DNA from: Symbiodinium natans
Lineage: Eukaryota > Sar > Dinophyceae > Suessiales > Symbiodiniaceae
Length of the DNA: 64,000 nt
Direction: 5' to 3'
NCBI GenBank assembly: GCA_905221605.1
Contig: CAJNDS010002435.1
Span: 194,501-258,500, forward strand
Part shown: piece by piece, positions 56,152 through 64,000 of the stretch
Position numbering within the stretch: the stretch's first letter is position 1
Layout: every line of letters starts with the position of its first letter
The notes under the pieces: generated by a model
Told to the model about the DNA's origin: nothing
What the model saw: the letters and a program-made list of their open reading frames with translations, nothing else
Database searches by the model: none
Position numbers and translations under genes: made by a program

Positions 56152-57693
56152 TCAAAGCGCCTGCAATGCCCAGGCCTGTAGCAAGCCGATGACAACGCCC
56201 AGAATACCACCCACCAACAACAGAATCCACTCATCATCCTGAAAGATCGGATGAATTATGCTTTCAAACTCAGGTGGCGAAATGCGCGAAAGGCGCCATG
56301 TAAGAGTCTCCTGCACTTTCATCGTTCTGTCCATGTAGTCTTCAATCGCCCTCGAATGCTGTGGCAATAGCTCCAACGAAAAATCAATCACATCTTGTTT
56401 CATCTCGTCAATCTGCAAACCAAGTGTAGGGGCAACCATTGCCATGTTTTTGGCTATGCCCATGCTCTTGTCGACGGAGCGGCCGACATGGCTCCGATAA
56501 ATGTCTAAAACCTTTTCCACTCCCGTGGACGACGGAGATCGCAACATGTAGTTGAGCATTGCTCTCGCATCCACTACGTTCCTGCAGATCAGCTCTGCCA
56601 TCTTCTGCGATGCCTCGCGTTGGCGTTTCAAGAAGACCCCCTGCACAATGATTCTGCCATTGCAGTACTGGTGAGGCCATACTGGACGAAAAGTCATCTT
56701 CAGCGCCAACAAGTTCGTGTAATACCCTATGATCAGCCCAGACACAGGTAGCATGACGTAGTCCATTCCCGGGTAGTCTTTCAACATGACGTAGAAAACT
56801 ACCTGAACTAACCCCAGGACGAACCCCATCACTGCTGCGACGCGTTGGATGAAGACCAGCTCCTTCAACGCCACAGATCTGAACATATCTACCATCATAC
56901 GTGGGTTGTTGACGAAGGTCTCAACAGCCATCGCTTGCAAATCGAGAATAGAACTGATGTTCGTCTTTAAGTCCACCATGGCCTGTCCAAAGCTCTGCTT
57001 GGTGTCCTCGAGTACTTTTAGCTTCAGCTCGTGCTGGACAGAGCTGGGAAGGGCAGACCAGACGGTCGGCAAACGTTTCCGCATGATTTTTTCCAAAACC
57101 TGAAAACAAAGGCCACCCATGAGATCCTCTAAAGCATCGAAGAAGTGCTGGGGCTCAATCCGGTCCATGAACTCCTCGACTGTGACGATGTTTCCAATCA
57201 TCCGTGCGCAAGCTCGTCGTGCCATGACATCGGCTTTTCGTGGCACAATGCCCTGCCATCCATTTATGGGAAGCCCAAGCCAGGTAGGAACAATAGGGTG
57301 TCGAGGGCATCCGACGAACTGGATCGGAAAGAACATCATCTGCAAGGCCAGCCAGACATGAAACCACGTGAAAAGAAGACAAACCAGAGGCACGGAAAGC
57401 AGCTTGATGAGCGGAATCAATTCAGCAGGTAGACCACTCGGGCTCTTCTTGGCCATGCTATCGTCAGCCAGCTGGACCCATGCCACACCAATCCAGATTG
57501 CAGTCCCTGCAAACACCACGAATATAAATGCATTGAAAGCATGCGCTCTGATGAACTCGACGAGCGGCGGATAGGCTACACGTGCCGGGGGCTCGTATCC
57601 AAAACGCTCTGCAGAACTGCCCTGGGGTTGCGAGGTCAGCTGGACCCGCAGCGATCTGCTGCTCGTGTCCCTCGAGTCGAGCATGGTCGCCAT
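56152..57693 (-). CDS. DUF445 family multi-pass membrane protein, intronless
   Basis: Continuous frame from ATG 57693 to TGA at 56152, 513 aa. Two DUF445 halves are visible. The first has a hydrophobic segment then QMMFFPIQFVG, NGWQGIVPRKADVMARR and a helical region (VTVEEFMDRIEPQHFFDALE). The second begins with GLIIGYYTNLLALKMTFRP then IIVQGVFLKRQREASQKMAE. The C-terminus (FESIIHPIFQDDEWILLLVG, then GILGVVIGLLQ) matches the family's last helix. I count about five hydrophobic helices (residues near 50-72, 90-115, 285-305, 322-342, and the C-terminus). DUF445 is widespread in bacteria and biochemically uncharacterised. Unlike the other conserved genes here it is intronless over 1.5 kb and on the minus strand. 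No upstream acceptor was assigned, so a short 5' exon is possible. Confidence 0.85.
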   Translation of the reverse strand: MATMLDSRDTSSRSLRVQLTSQPQGSSAERFGYEPPARVAYPPLVEFIRAHAFNAFIFVVFAGTAIWIGVAWVQLADDSMAKKSPSGLPAELIPLIKLLSVPLVCLLFTWFHVWLALQMMFFPIQFVGCPRHPIVPTWLGLPINGWQGIVPRKADVMARRACARMIGNIVTVEEFMDRIEPQHFFDALEDLMGGLCFQVLEKIMRKRLPTVWSALPSSVQHELKLKVLEDTKQSFGQAMVDLKTNISSILDLQAMAVETFVNNPRMMVDMFRSVALKELVFIQRVAAVMGFVLGLVQVVFYVMLKDYPGMDYVMLPVSGLIIGYYTNLLALKMTFRPVWPHQYCNGRIIVQGVFLKRQREASQKMAELICRNVVDARAMLNYMLRSPSSTGVEKVLDIYRSHVGRSVDKSMGIAKNMAMVAPTLGLQIDEMKQDVIDFSLELLPQHSRAIEDYMDRTMKVQETLTWRLSRISPPEFESIIHPIFQDDEWILLLVGGILGVVIGLLQAWALQAL

Positions 57694-57834
57694 CAACAGA
57701 GGGACAGTCGCACTAGCTTACCCGCCTCGCTGGCGCATGTTCGGCGCGATGTGTTTAGACGTCGGTTTGTTCTCCTCTCTGAATCTGTGACGCTTGAGCC
57801 CAGGGCTTCCCCAGCCGCCACATAGTAGGTTTAC

Positions 57835-57930
57835 ATTATTGTAGTACTCTGATGTCTTACCATGTCATATGACTGTGTCTCAGTACTATCTACCGATCAT
57901 GATAGAAATTATATATATATATATATTCCT
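57835..57930. other. AT-rich sequence upstream of the DUF445 start
   Basis: Contains TATATATATATATA at 57910-57925. Whether it has any promoter role cannot be judged; dinoflagellate promoters are poorly defined. Confidence 0.3.
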
Positions 57931-58252
57931 CTGCCAAACTCTTAGGTGGACTATTCAACCTTCAATCCTGGGCCCTGCCTCGACATCTCGGCCAGTCTAC
58001 ACTCTACGGGGTCCGCTTAGGGTTTAGGGTTTAGGGTTTACTCTTCCTACCAGTAACTCATGGTTGTGATGCTTCATGTCTACTTCCACGGTTCATTCGT
58101 AGACTCTTCTTGTTCACTGTTAAAAAAGATCATGTATAAACAGGACCAGCTTTTTTCTTTTTTACGAGGGTTTATTCGTTCGATGTTCGCCCTGGAGGTC
58201 TTGCCAAGGCTGGGTTGAAGTGGCGTTGAGGAACGACCCCCTTGTAAACGAG

Positions 58253-58315
58253 CAGGGTTTAGGGTTTAGGGTTTAGGGTTTAGCGTTTAGGGTTCAGGGT
58301 TTAGGGTTTAGGGGG
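58253..58315 (+). repeat. TTTAGGG array, about 9 units
   Basis: With TTTAGCG and TTCAGGG variants. A shorter tract occurs at 58017-58040. Confidence 0.93.
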
Positions 58316-58465
58316 GAATTGCACAGTGATCACGAAACCTGCAAAATCAGAAGGAAACAGCTGCGAGACCTCAAGAGGGTGGCCTTTTCAGATCAGAGTC
58401 CCATCTGGAGCTCTCTTTGTAAGGGAGTCTATGATGAAAAACGGCCCAGAAGGACTTCCTGTTGT

Positions 58466-58553
58466 AAACCCTAAACCCTAAACCCTAAACCCGAAACCCT
58501 AAACCCTAAACCCTAAACCCTAAACCCTAAACCCTAAACCCTAAACCCTAAAG
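58466..58553 (+). repeat. CCCTAAA array, about 12 units
   Basis: Inverted relative to the array at 58253, about 150 bases away. Confidence 0.95.
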
Positions 58554-58632
58554 CAAAAGACCCTGAACCCGCAGCCCCGCCACCCTTCTCAAATGCAGTG
58601 CCAAGATGGCCAAGGATGATGATGCTGCTGCG

Positions 58633-58734
58633 TTGGGGTGTTCCCCCCTTATACTAACAGTCCTCAGTAGGGATTAGAATCGGGGGCACTATAACCCTTA
58701 TCAAGGGCTGTTGGTATAAGGGGGAACATCCCAA
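58633..58734. repeat. MITE-like element, family A
   Basis: TTGGGGTGTTCCCCCCTTAT at the left and ATAAGGGGGAACATCCCAA at the right, with ACTAACAGTCCT / GGGCTGTTGGT completing the inverted repeat. Confidence 0.88.
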
Positions 58735-58739
58735 CTGAT

Positions 58740-59088
58740 GATGGTGGTGTGATGATGCTGATGGTCTGATGATGGTTCGTCGATTACTAATCTGATCGCC
58801 GCCAGGCTACGACTACAATACATACGAGTATGGTTCTTCTTGCCTTGATCATTGTATGGTCTATCAATATTCATATAGCTGCTTCGACAATTTGATAAGT
58901 GTTACCATACCGATTTGTCGATTTGTCAAATTCAGACGTTGCGGGTGTGCTTCTATTGTTGCTGCTCATTTGTTTTGCTATCACGGGTTCTGCAAGCACT
59001 CACTGCAACATCATGCTGCTAGGCAACCCTGACGTTTACGATTTAGCAAGCAGGCTACAACAAGGGTCCCGAGTTCACCCTAAACTGG
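58740..59088. other. Unassigned spacer between two family A elements
   Basis: GATGATGGTG microsatellite-like start, then AT-rich unique sequence; a 65-codon hydrophobic frame at 58899-59096 is probably chance. Confidence 0.4.
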
Positions 59089-59098
59089 AACTATAGCT

Positions 59099-59196
59099 CA
59101 GCATTTTTCCCCTTATACTAACAGTCCTTCATCGGATCTAATAAGGGGGTACAAAAATCCCTATTCAGGACTGCTAGGATAAAGGGGAACATCCCA
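59099..59196. repeat. MITE-like element, family A, with flanking 10-base duplication
   Basis: TTTTTCCCCTTATACTAACA and GGATAAAGGGGAACATCCCA are inverted repeats. AACTATAGCT occurs immediately before (59089-59098) and at the right edge (59197-59206), a likely target-site duplication. Confidence 0.85.
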
Positions 59197-59199
59197 AAC

Positions 59200-60200
59200 T
59201 ATAGCTATAGTTGAACCTTTCTTTGGGGTGCGGTGCGAACTAAACACCCCTAATTTGGAATGTGGCCTCGGCCTCTTCCACTTCAGTCTGGATGGCGATC
59301 GACTGGCCAGCGTCAAGAGCAACGAAGGGTCGCAGCACTTTCAACGTCACGAAAACGGGGTTTTGCGGGAACACAAGGTGACCTAAGAATCCAAAAAAGG
59401 CTGAGGGCTTAGGGATCTGAATGGATTATGCAGCGTGGGGAACCCAACCCCTAAACCCTAAACCCTAAACCCTAAACCCTAAAGGGAACTCTTCAGCATC
59501 CCTGGCCCTGGGAGGCAAACGGAAAGGGGGGAGGATTGTGTGATGCAAAACCCCAAAACCCTCAACCTTACCAACCCAACAACCTAAACCCACTCAACCG
59601 AAAATCTGAAACCCCAAAACCCGAAACCTGGAACCCTAAAGCCCTCAAACGTCAAAAGCCCTAGTCATCGAAGTTATGCCTTAGATTCCACAACCGCCAA
59701 CAATCGAGAAGGTTAACTGTTCAAGATTAGAGCCCCTTTTTGCTGGCTTCCACTTACTGACAAACCTTCAAGCTAAACCCTAAGCCCTATATGGTCACCT
59801 TCAGTCTTAAAGTATGCTTACATTACTTGACATTGCAGTACAGTACAGTACAAGTACATTCCTTTACATTATCAGTACGTACACACATACACACACATAT
59901 GCACACATATGAAGAAGGGTATATAAACATTGTATCCCTGGAGTCTCCGAAGAGCTGTCCGAGCAAGAAGCGAAAATAAAGTAGGGTATGTAATCCTTGT
60001 ATCCCCAAAAAGGACTCCCAATACATACACTCACCGATATCAAAGAGGAACCTTATATACACTCACAAGAAGAACCTTATATACACTCACCAATATTGAA
60101 TAGGAACCTGAAATACACTTCCAAATAACAGTAGTATAATCCCTGCTTCATATAACACCCACTTGCCCCTCAAGTGCCCCAATATGGTTATCAGTACAGT
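59200..60200. other. Unassigned, AT-rich with short repeats
   Basis: CCCTAAA at 59447-59483 (about 5 units); ACACATAC repeats near 59880-59915; a direct repeat AGGAACCTTATATACACTCA/AGAACCTTATATACACTCA at 60046 and 60072. No gene supported. Confidence 0.5.
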
Positions 60201-60369
60201 TACCCTAAACCCTACACCCTACACCCTAAACCCTAAACCCTACAGCCACAATTGGTTCATAAGCACCATGCACCCCCAAATATAGCAGGGCTCCGGGCAG
60301 CGCTGGGTCGACGCTCGACGCTCGGGCTCGGCTGCTTCTTCGCCGGTGCCTCCTCGCACGATGTGACAA

Positions 60370-60560
60370 AGAGGCGGAGGAGGGTTTGGGCTTGGGGTTT
60401 GGGGTTTGGGGTTCGGGGTTTGTGGATGGGGGTGGGGGTGGGGGGGGCGGGGGCTTGTGGATGGAGGGGGGGGGGGGGGCTTGTGGATGGAAGGGGGGGA
60501 AGGGGGGGTTGTGGATGGAAGGTGGGGGGCTAGTGGATGGAGGGGGGGGTTTGTGGATGG
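60370..60560 (+). repeat. GGGGTTTGTGGATGGAGGGG-type G-rich repeat
   Basis: About six units containing TTGTGGATGG separated by variable G runs, flanked by telomere-like tracts (60203-60243 and 60563-60624). Confidence 0.85.
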
Positions 60561-60624
60561 TGAACCCTAAACTCTGAACCCTGAACCCTAAACCCTAAAC
60601 CACAAACCCTAAACCCTGAACCCC

Positions 60625-62015
60625 TTTCACGACGACTCAGGGGACCTTCCTTTCTCAATGGGCATTGGGAGTGTCTGGGATTGGGAGGTTGCTCCCAGAA
60701 GCACGATGGCAGAGGCACATGCCGCCGCAGAAGTGGCCTGGAAAGCAACCCAGAGCCTGCAAAAAACTCAAACCCCATCAGAGTGAGCCGAGGAAGCCAG
60801 GCCTGAGCGGCTTAGGGTTAACCCTAAATCCTAAACCCAAAACTCTAGGGCTTGAGGGACTACAAGCAGAGAGCCTCGCTGGAGGCGGCGGCGGTTTCGG
60901 CAAGTGCAACCTGTTCAAACACTCGTCACGTTCATGCGCTTTCGGAACCCAGGGGTTCAGGGTTTAGGGGTTTAGGGGTTCAGGGGTTTCGGGGTTTTAG
61001 GGGTGTTGCCGCCCAAGCTGAGCATCCGGGCACCGAATTCCCGGGTTTAGGGTTTAGGGTCCAGGGCCTGTGCACCCCCCCTTCCCGATTCCAAGATGAA
61101 GGCATCGATCACCCTATTGAGATCTAAGGAGTACTTTCCAGGACTTCTTCATTGAAAGCAAAGGGTTGTTCCGATAAATTTGCAGAACCCTAAACCCTAA
61201 ACCCTAAACCCTAAACCCTAAACCCTGAACCCTAAGCTCTCTGAAGTCGAAACAGAGACCTTCAGGGTCAATCCTCGGCACCTATACCCCTCTGAACCCA
61301 AAAAACTGGAGCCATACTCAACCAACTATATACCGCGAATAGTAGTGAACCGACAACAAACTAAACGAACCTTAGCCTTAGTTGTCCAGTAACCTGGGGA
61401 ACTAAAGGTTAACGTTTGGGATTGTAAGGGATTATATTACCCCAAAAAGGTCAAAAGTTACCTGCTCTACTACTAAATAGCCCTCGGTATGAGCCTCCTA
61501 CTTCTGAGGGGGTGGCAAGGGGTGCAAGAAAAACCTTACACCCAACCTAAGCCCTATAAGGGGGATTTCCGAAAATTGGCGTCCCCTTCTTCGGGGTCTC
61601 TCTTCTATTCCATTTGGGGTATACAGGGGTAGCCCATACAATAAACTCCTGGGATTCTACTTACCTACACTTTAGTACAAATACCCCTGAATTAGTCGGT
61701 AGGACCCAAAAATCTGTACGTACAGAGAGCCCCAGGTAAGCCCTGAACAAGAATCTTGGGTTCGCGTAAGAGTTTAGGGTTTAGGATTTTAGGGTCTATA
61801 CTACCTCCCCTAGGCTACTAAATAACCTTAATTAGGCTTAAATATCCCTGAATCGCCTTAATTATGGGGGGAACCGAGGGGGTGTGGGTTCCCTAAGAGA
61901 GGCCCTGCCTGCTCCGTTCGACCTGGGGTCACAGGCTCAGAGGACGAGCGCGGCGCGGCATCCTCCAAAAGTGGCGATATCTCGTGCTTCTGCGTTGCGA
62001 ACTGCCAGGGCTTGA
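60625..62015. other. Unassigned region
   Basis: No gene supported. Holds CCCTAAA at 61185-61237, TTTAGGG-type fragments at 60958-61000 and 61045-61060, and a family B element (listed separately). Confidence 0.5.
61558..61650. repeat. MITE-like element, family B, diverged
   Basis: GGGGGATTTCCGAAAATTGG at the left, CATTTGGGGTATACAGGGGT inside, ACAATAAACTCC at the right. Confidence 0.55.
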
Positions 62016-62017
62016 AG

Positions 62018-62083
62018 CCCTAAACCCTAAACCCTGAACCCTGAACCCTGAACCCTAAACCCTAAACCCTAAGCCCTAAGCCC
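62018..62083 (+). repeat. CCCTAAA array, about 9 units
   Basis: CCCTGAA variants in the middle. Confidence 0.92.
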
Positions 62084-62289
62084 CCTACACCGGGCCTGTT
62101 TGTTCTCTAGGTTGAGGGTTTATAAGGCTGCGAGACTGGGGCGTGAAGAAAACCTTTGGGAAGCCGCTTTCCTAAAGAAACGACCTTCCTAACACCCCAC
62201 AAGGAAGGGGGGGACACCCTAGACACCCCGCAATCCTGAAGCCTGAGTCCCCGGGTGGATGCCCCGTCTGCACGTACAACCCTGGTAGG

Positions 62290-62378
62290 GCTTGGGGTTT
62301 AGGGTTTAGGGTTTAGGGTTTAGGGTTTCGGGTTTAGGGTTTAGGGTTTAGGGTTCAGGGTTCAGGGTTTGGGGTTAA
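62290..62378 (+). repeat. TTTAGGG array, about 12 units
   Basis: TTTCGGG and TTCAGGG variants; inverted relative to 62018. Smaller CCCTAAA tracts lie at 62490-62535 and 62630-62653. Confidence 0.93.
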
Positions 62379-62845
62379 CCCTTTTGAACTGTTGTCAACC
62401 CAGACTGGACCACTCGCTAAGAAGCAGTCTTGCACCTCCCCCAGCGCGGCCCCAACCATCTTGCTTCCAAGAGGTATGCTTGTCACCCTAACCCTCAACC
62501 CTAAGCCCTAGGCCCTAAACCCTAAACCCTGGACCCCAAAACCCTTAATTAGAATGGGCTCAGGGTTCAGGGCTTGGGGCTTAGGCTTTGACCCCCAAAT
62601 CCCTAAACCCGTTTCGCAACCCTAAGCCCCCGAACCCTAAACCCTAAACCCAAAGATGGCCTTGGAATCCTTTCTCCGATGGTGGTCCGACTGTTGTGAC
62701 TTGTGCTCGAAGTCCACGTTGGGTGCCTTCAGCTGGTTTTGGGGGCCTGAGTCTGATGGGCCCTTTCTTATCTACTATTTGCTTAGGAACCCCCCCCCAA
62801 AAAAAACAAGAACAAGCAATCGCTGTATTGCACTTCTACGGGGAA

Positions 62846-63012
62846 TATATACATATATATATATACATATATATATATACATATATATATACATATATAT
62901 TCAGGTATATGTATATATATATATGTATGCACACGATTTAATCTTGCGCTTTTTGTTTATATATATATATATATAACAATAGCCCTTCTACGGAGTATAT
63001 ATATATACACAC
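62846..63012 (+). repeat. TA/CATATA microsatellite with a duplicated segment
   Basis: ATATATAC repeats; the segment CGATTTAATCTTG followed by a TTTTT run occurs at 62934 and 63016. Confidence 0.9.
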
Positions 63013-63198
63013 ACGCGATTTAATCTTGTGTTTTTTTTTTTTGGGGGGGGGGGGGTGGCTCGTAAGCCAGTAGTGGTTCTGGGATCTTGGGTTAGGGTAC
63101 CAGAAAGGGCCATGCTCTAGCTGTCATCCCCTCCCCCCTCTCCACTTCACATGGAGTCAGTCTTGCGAGGCTCAGGGATCAAATCTTAGGAGCCCTTT

Positions 63199-63292
63199 GG
63201 AGGTTTACGATATTAGGGGGTACCTTCTTCGGATCCTAAGGGGATCCTCCTATCTGGGTCTATATTCGAGGTTCCTTCTTATCAAAAAAACC
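63199..63292. repeat. MITE-like element, family B
   Basis: GGAGGTTTACGATATTAGGG and GGTACCTTCTTCGGATCC at the left, TATCTGGGTCTATATTCGAG inside, diverged right end. Confidence 0.68.
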
Positions 63293-63449
63293 CATTTAAC
63301 CCTAAACCCTAAACCCTAAGGAACTATATGCTGGGTGACCTCGGGCTTAAGCGGCCGTGACCGAGCCTTAGCTTCGGGTTGTGCAGCTTCCTTCGTGTCA
63401 GCGACCTGCTGCAAAGGACTGCGAAGTGCGTTAGGGCTGCCTCGGGTTG

Positions 63450-63512
63450 AGGGGTTAGGGTGGTTGAGGGTTGAGGGTTGAGGGTTGAGGGTTTCGGGTT
63501 TAGGGTTTCTGG
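63450..63512 (+). repeat. TTGAGGG tract
   Basis: About eight units of GGTTGAGGGTTGAGGG with TTTCGGG and TTTAGGG at its end; a second example of the TTGAGGG variant seen at 38135. Confidence 0.9.
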
Positions 63513-63746
63513 GGTTGAGGGGTTAGGGGTTTAAGAGGGTTCTGTTTACCAAAATCCCCCCGAAGAGGCATGAATCCATGTTGAAGCTGTGCCACTCAAC
63601 CGATCCCGGGATGCCCCTAAGCGTGTAAACTTTGAAGCTAGTCAGCGCTGAACCCAAAAATCCCGGGCCCGAATTCCTTCTGCTTTCGGCAAAAAGGTTT
63701 ATAGGCCTGAGGCCCCCAACCCTAAACCTTAGGGGCCCGAAGTTAA

Positions 63747-63834
63747 AGCCATGTTCCCTACAACTTCTTCAAGCCAACGCCCGACACCTGTTCTAGTCAC
63801 TCTAAAGGACTCTAGTGTAAGGGGGAACATCCCA
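63747..63834. repeat. MITE-like element, family A, degenerate
   Basis: Right end GTGTAAGGGGGAACATCCCA is well kept; left end CCATGTTCCCTACAAC is diverged. Confidence 0.55.
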
Positions 63835-63957
63835 GCTGCTAACGAAAGCCAAAGTCCCCCATGGTCTCCCAACTCCTGTAACTCCAGGTCGGCCTCTTTC
63901 GGCTCATGCCTCTCCGTGACAACGTCCTTCTTCTCGGCAACCTGGCGCGTGGGTTCG

Positions 63958-63992
63958 AACCCTCAACCCTAAACCCTAAACCCTAAACCCTC
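63958..63992 (+). repeat. CCCTAAA tract, about 5 units
   Basis: Telomere-like units close to the right edge of the window. Confidence 0.9.
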
Positions 63993-64000
63993 ACCAAGTT

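Noticed and set aside
63958-64000. True chromosome end at the right edge
   Set aside because: Only about five heptamers, similar to dozens of internal tracts, and the sequence continues (TCACCAAGTT).

Overview
The window looks like nuclear DNA of a dinoflagellate (alveolate protist). The argument is mine, from the sequence. Conserved eukaryotic genes are cut into many short exons whose frames join exactly only if introns may begin with GT, GC or GA and end in AG, a known dinoflagellate trait. Dozens of TTTAGGG/CCCTAAA tracts (plant/dinoflagellate telomere motif) lie inside the sequence, and most genes share one strand. I see no prokaryotic operons, tRNA, rRNA or CRISPR.

Layout, left to right. 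0-2 kb: the 3' part of a beta'-COP (COPB2) gene, cut by the window edge. 6.2-7.3 kb: a single-exon BART-domain protein. 9.4-10.3 kb: a DUF4602 (C1orf131-like) nucleolar-type protein. 11.7-19.6 kb: mostly telomere-like tracts and small inverted-repeat elements, no gene I can support. 19.7-33.3 kb: an almost complete DDX19/Dbp5-type DEAD-box RNA helicase in about 22 exons; one intron of about 10 kb holds a 516-codon open frame, an array of 0.8-0.9 kb repeats, microsatellites and a telomere-like array. 33.4-39.2 kb (perhaps to 41 kb): a multi-exon gene I cannot name, Cys-rich first and apparently multi-pass membrane later, with telomere-like arrays in its introns. 48.2-51.0 kb: exons of a voltage-gated cation channel (S2 to S6 plus tail). 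51.06-53.2 kb: a long TGCG/TG microsatellite followed by a satellite with trimeric higher-order structure. 56.15-57.69 kb: an intronless DUF445 membrane protein on the minus strand. The remainder is repeat-rich and gene-poor.

The named genes (vesicle coat, ribosome assembly, RNA helicase, ion channel) are ordinary eukaryotic functions with no shared pathway. The unusual content is the repeat landscape: at least three families of roughly 80-130 bp terminal-inverted-repeat (MITE-like) elements, pervasive interstitial telomere-like arrays in both orientations (also in introns), recurrent T-run/G-run junctions, and a large intron that hosts another open frame. Splice sites were deduced by hand from frame continuity and family similarity; there is no transcript evidence here.
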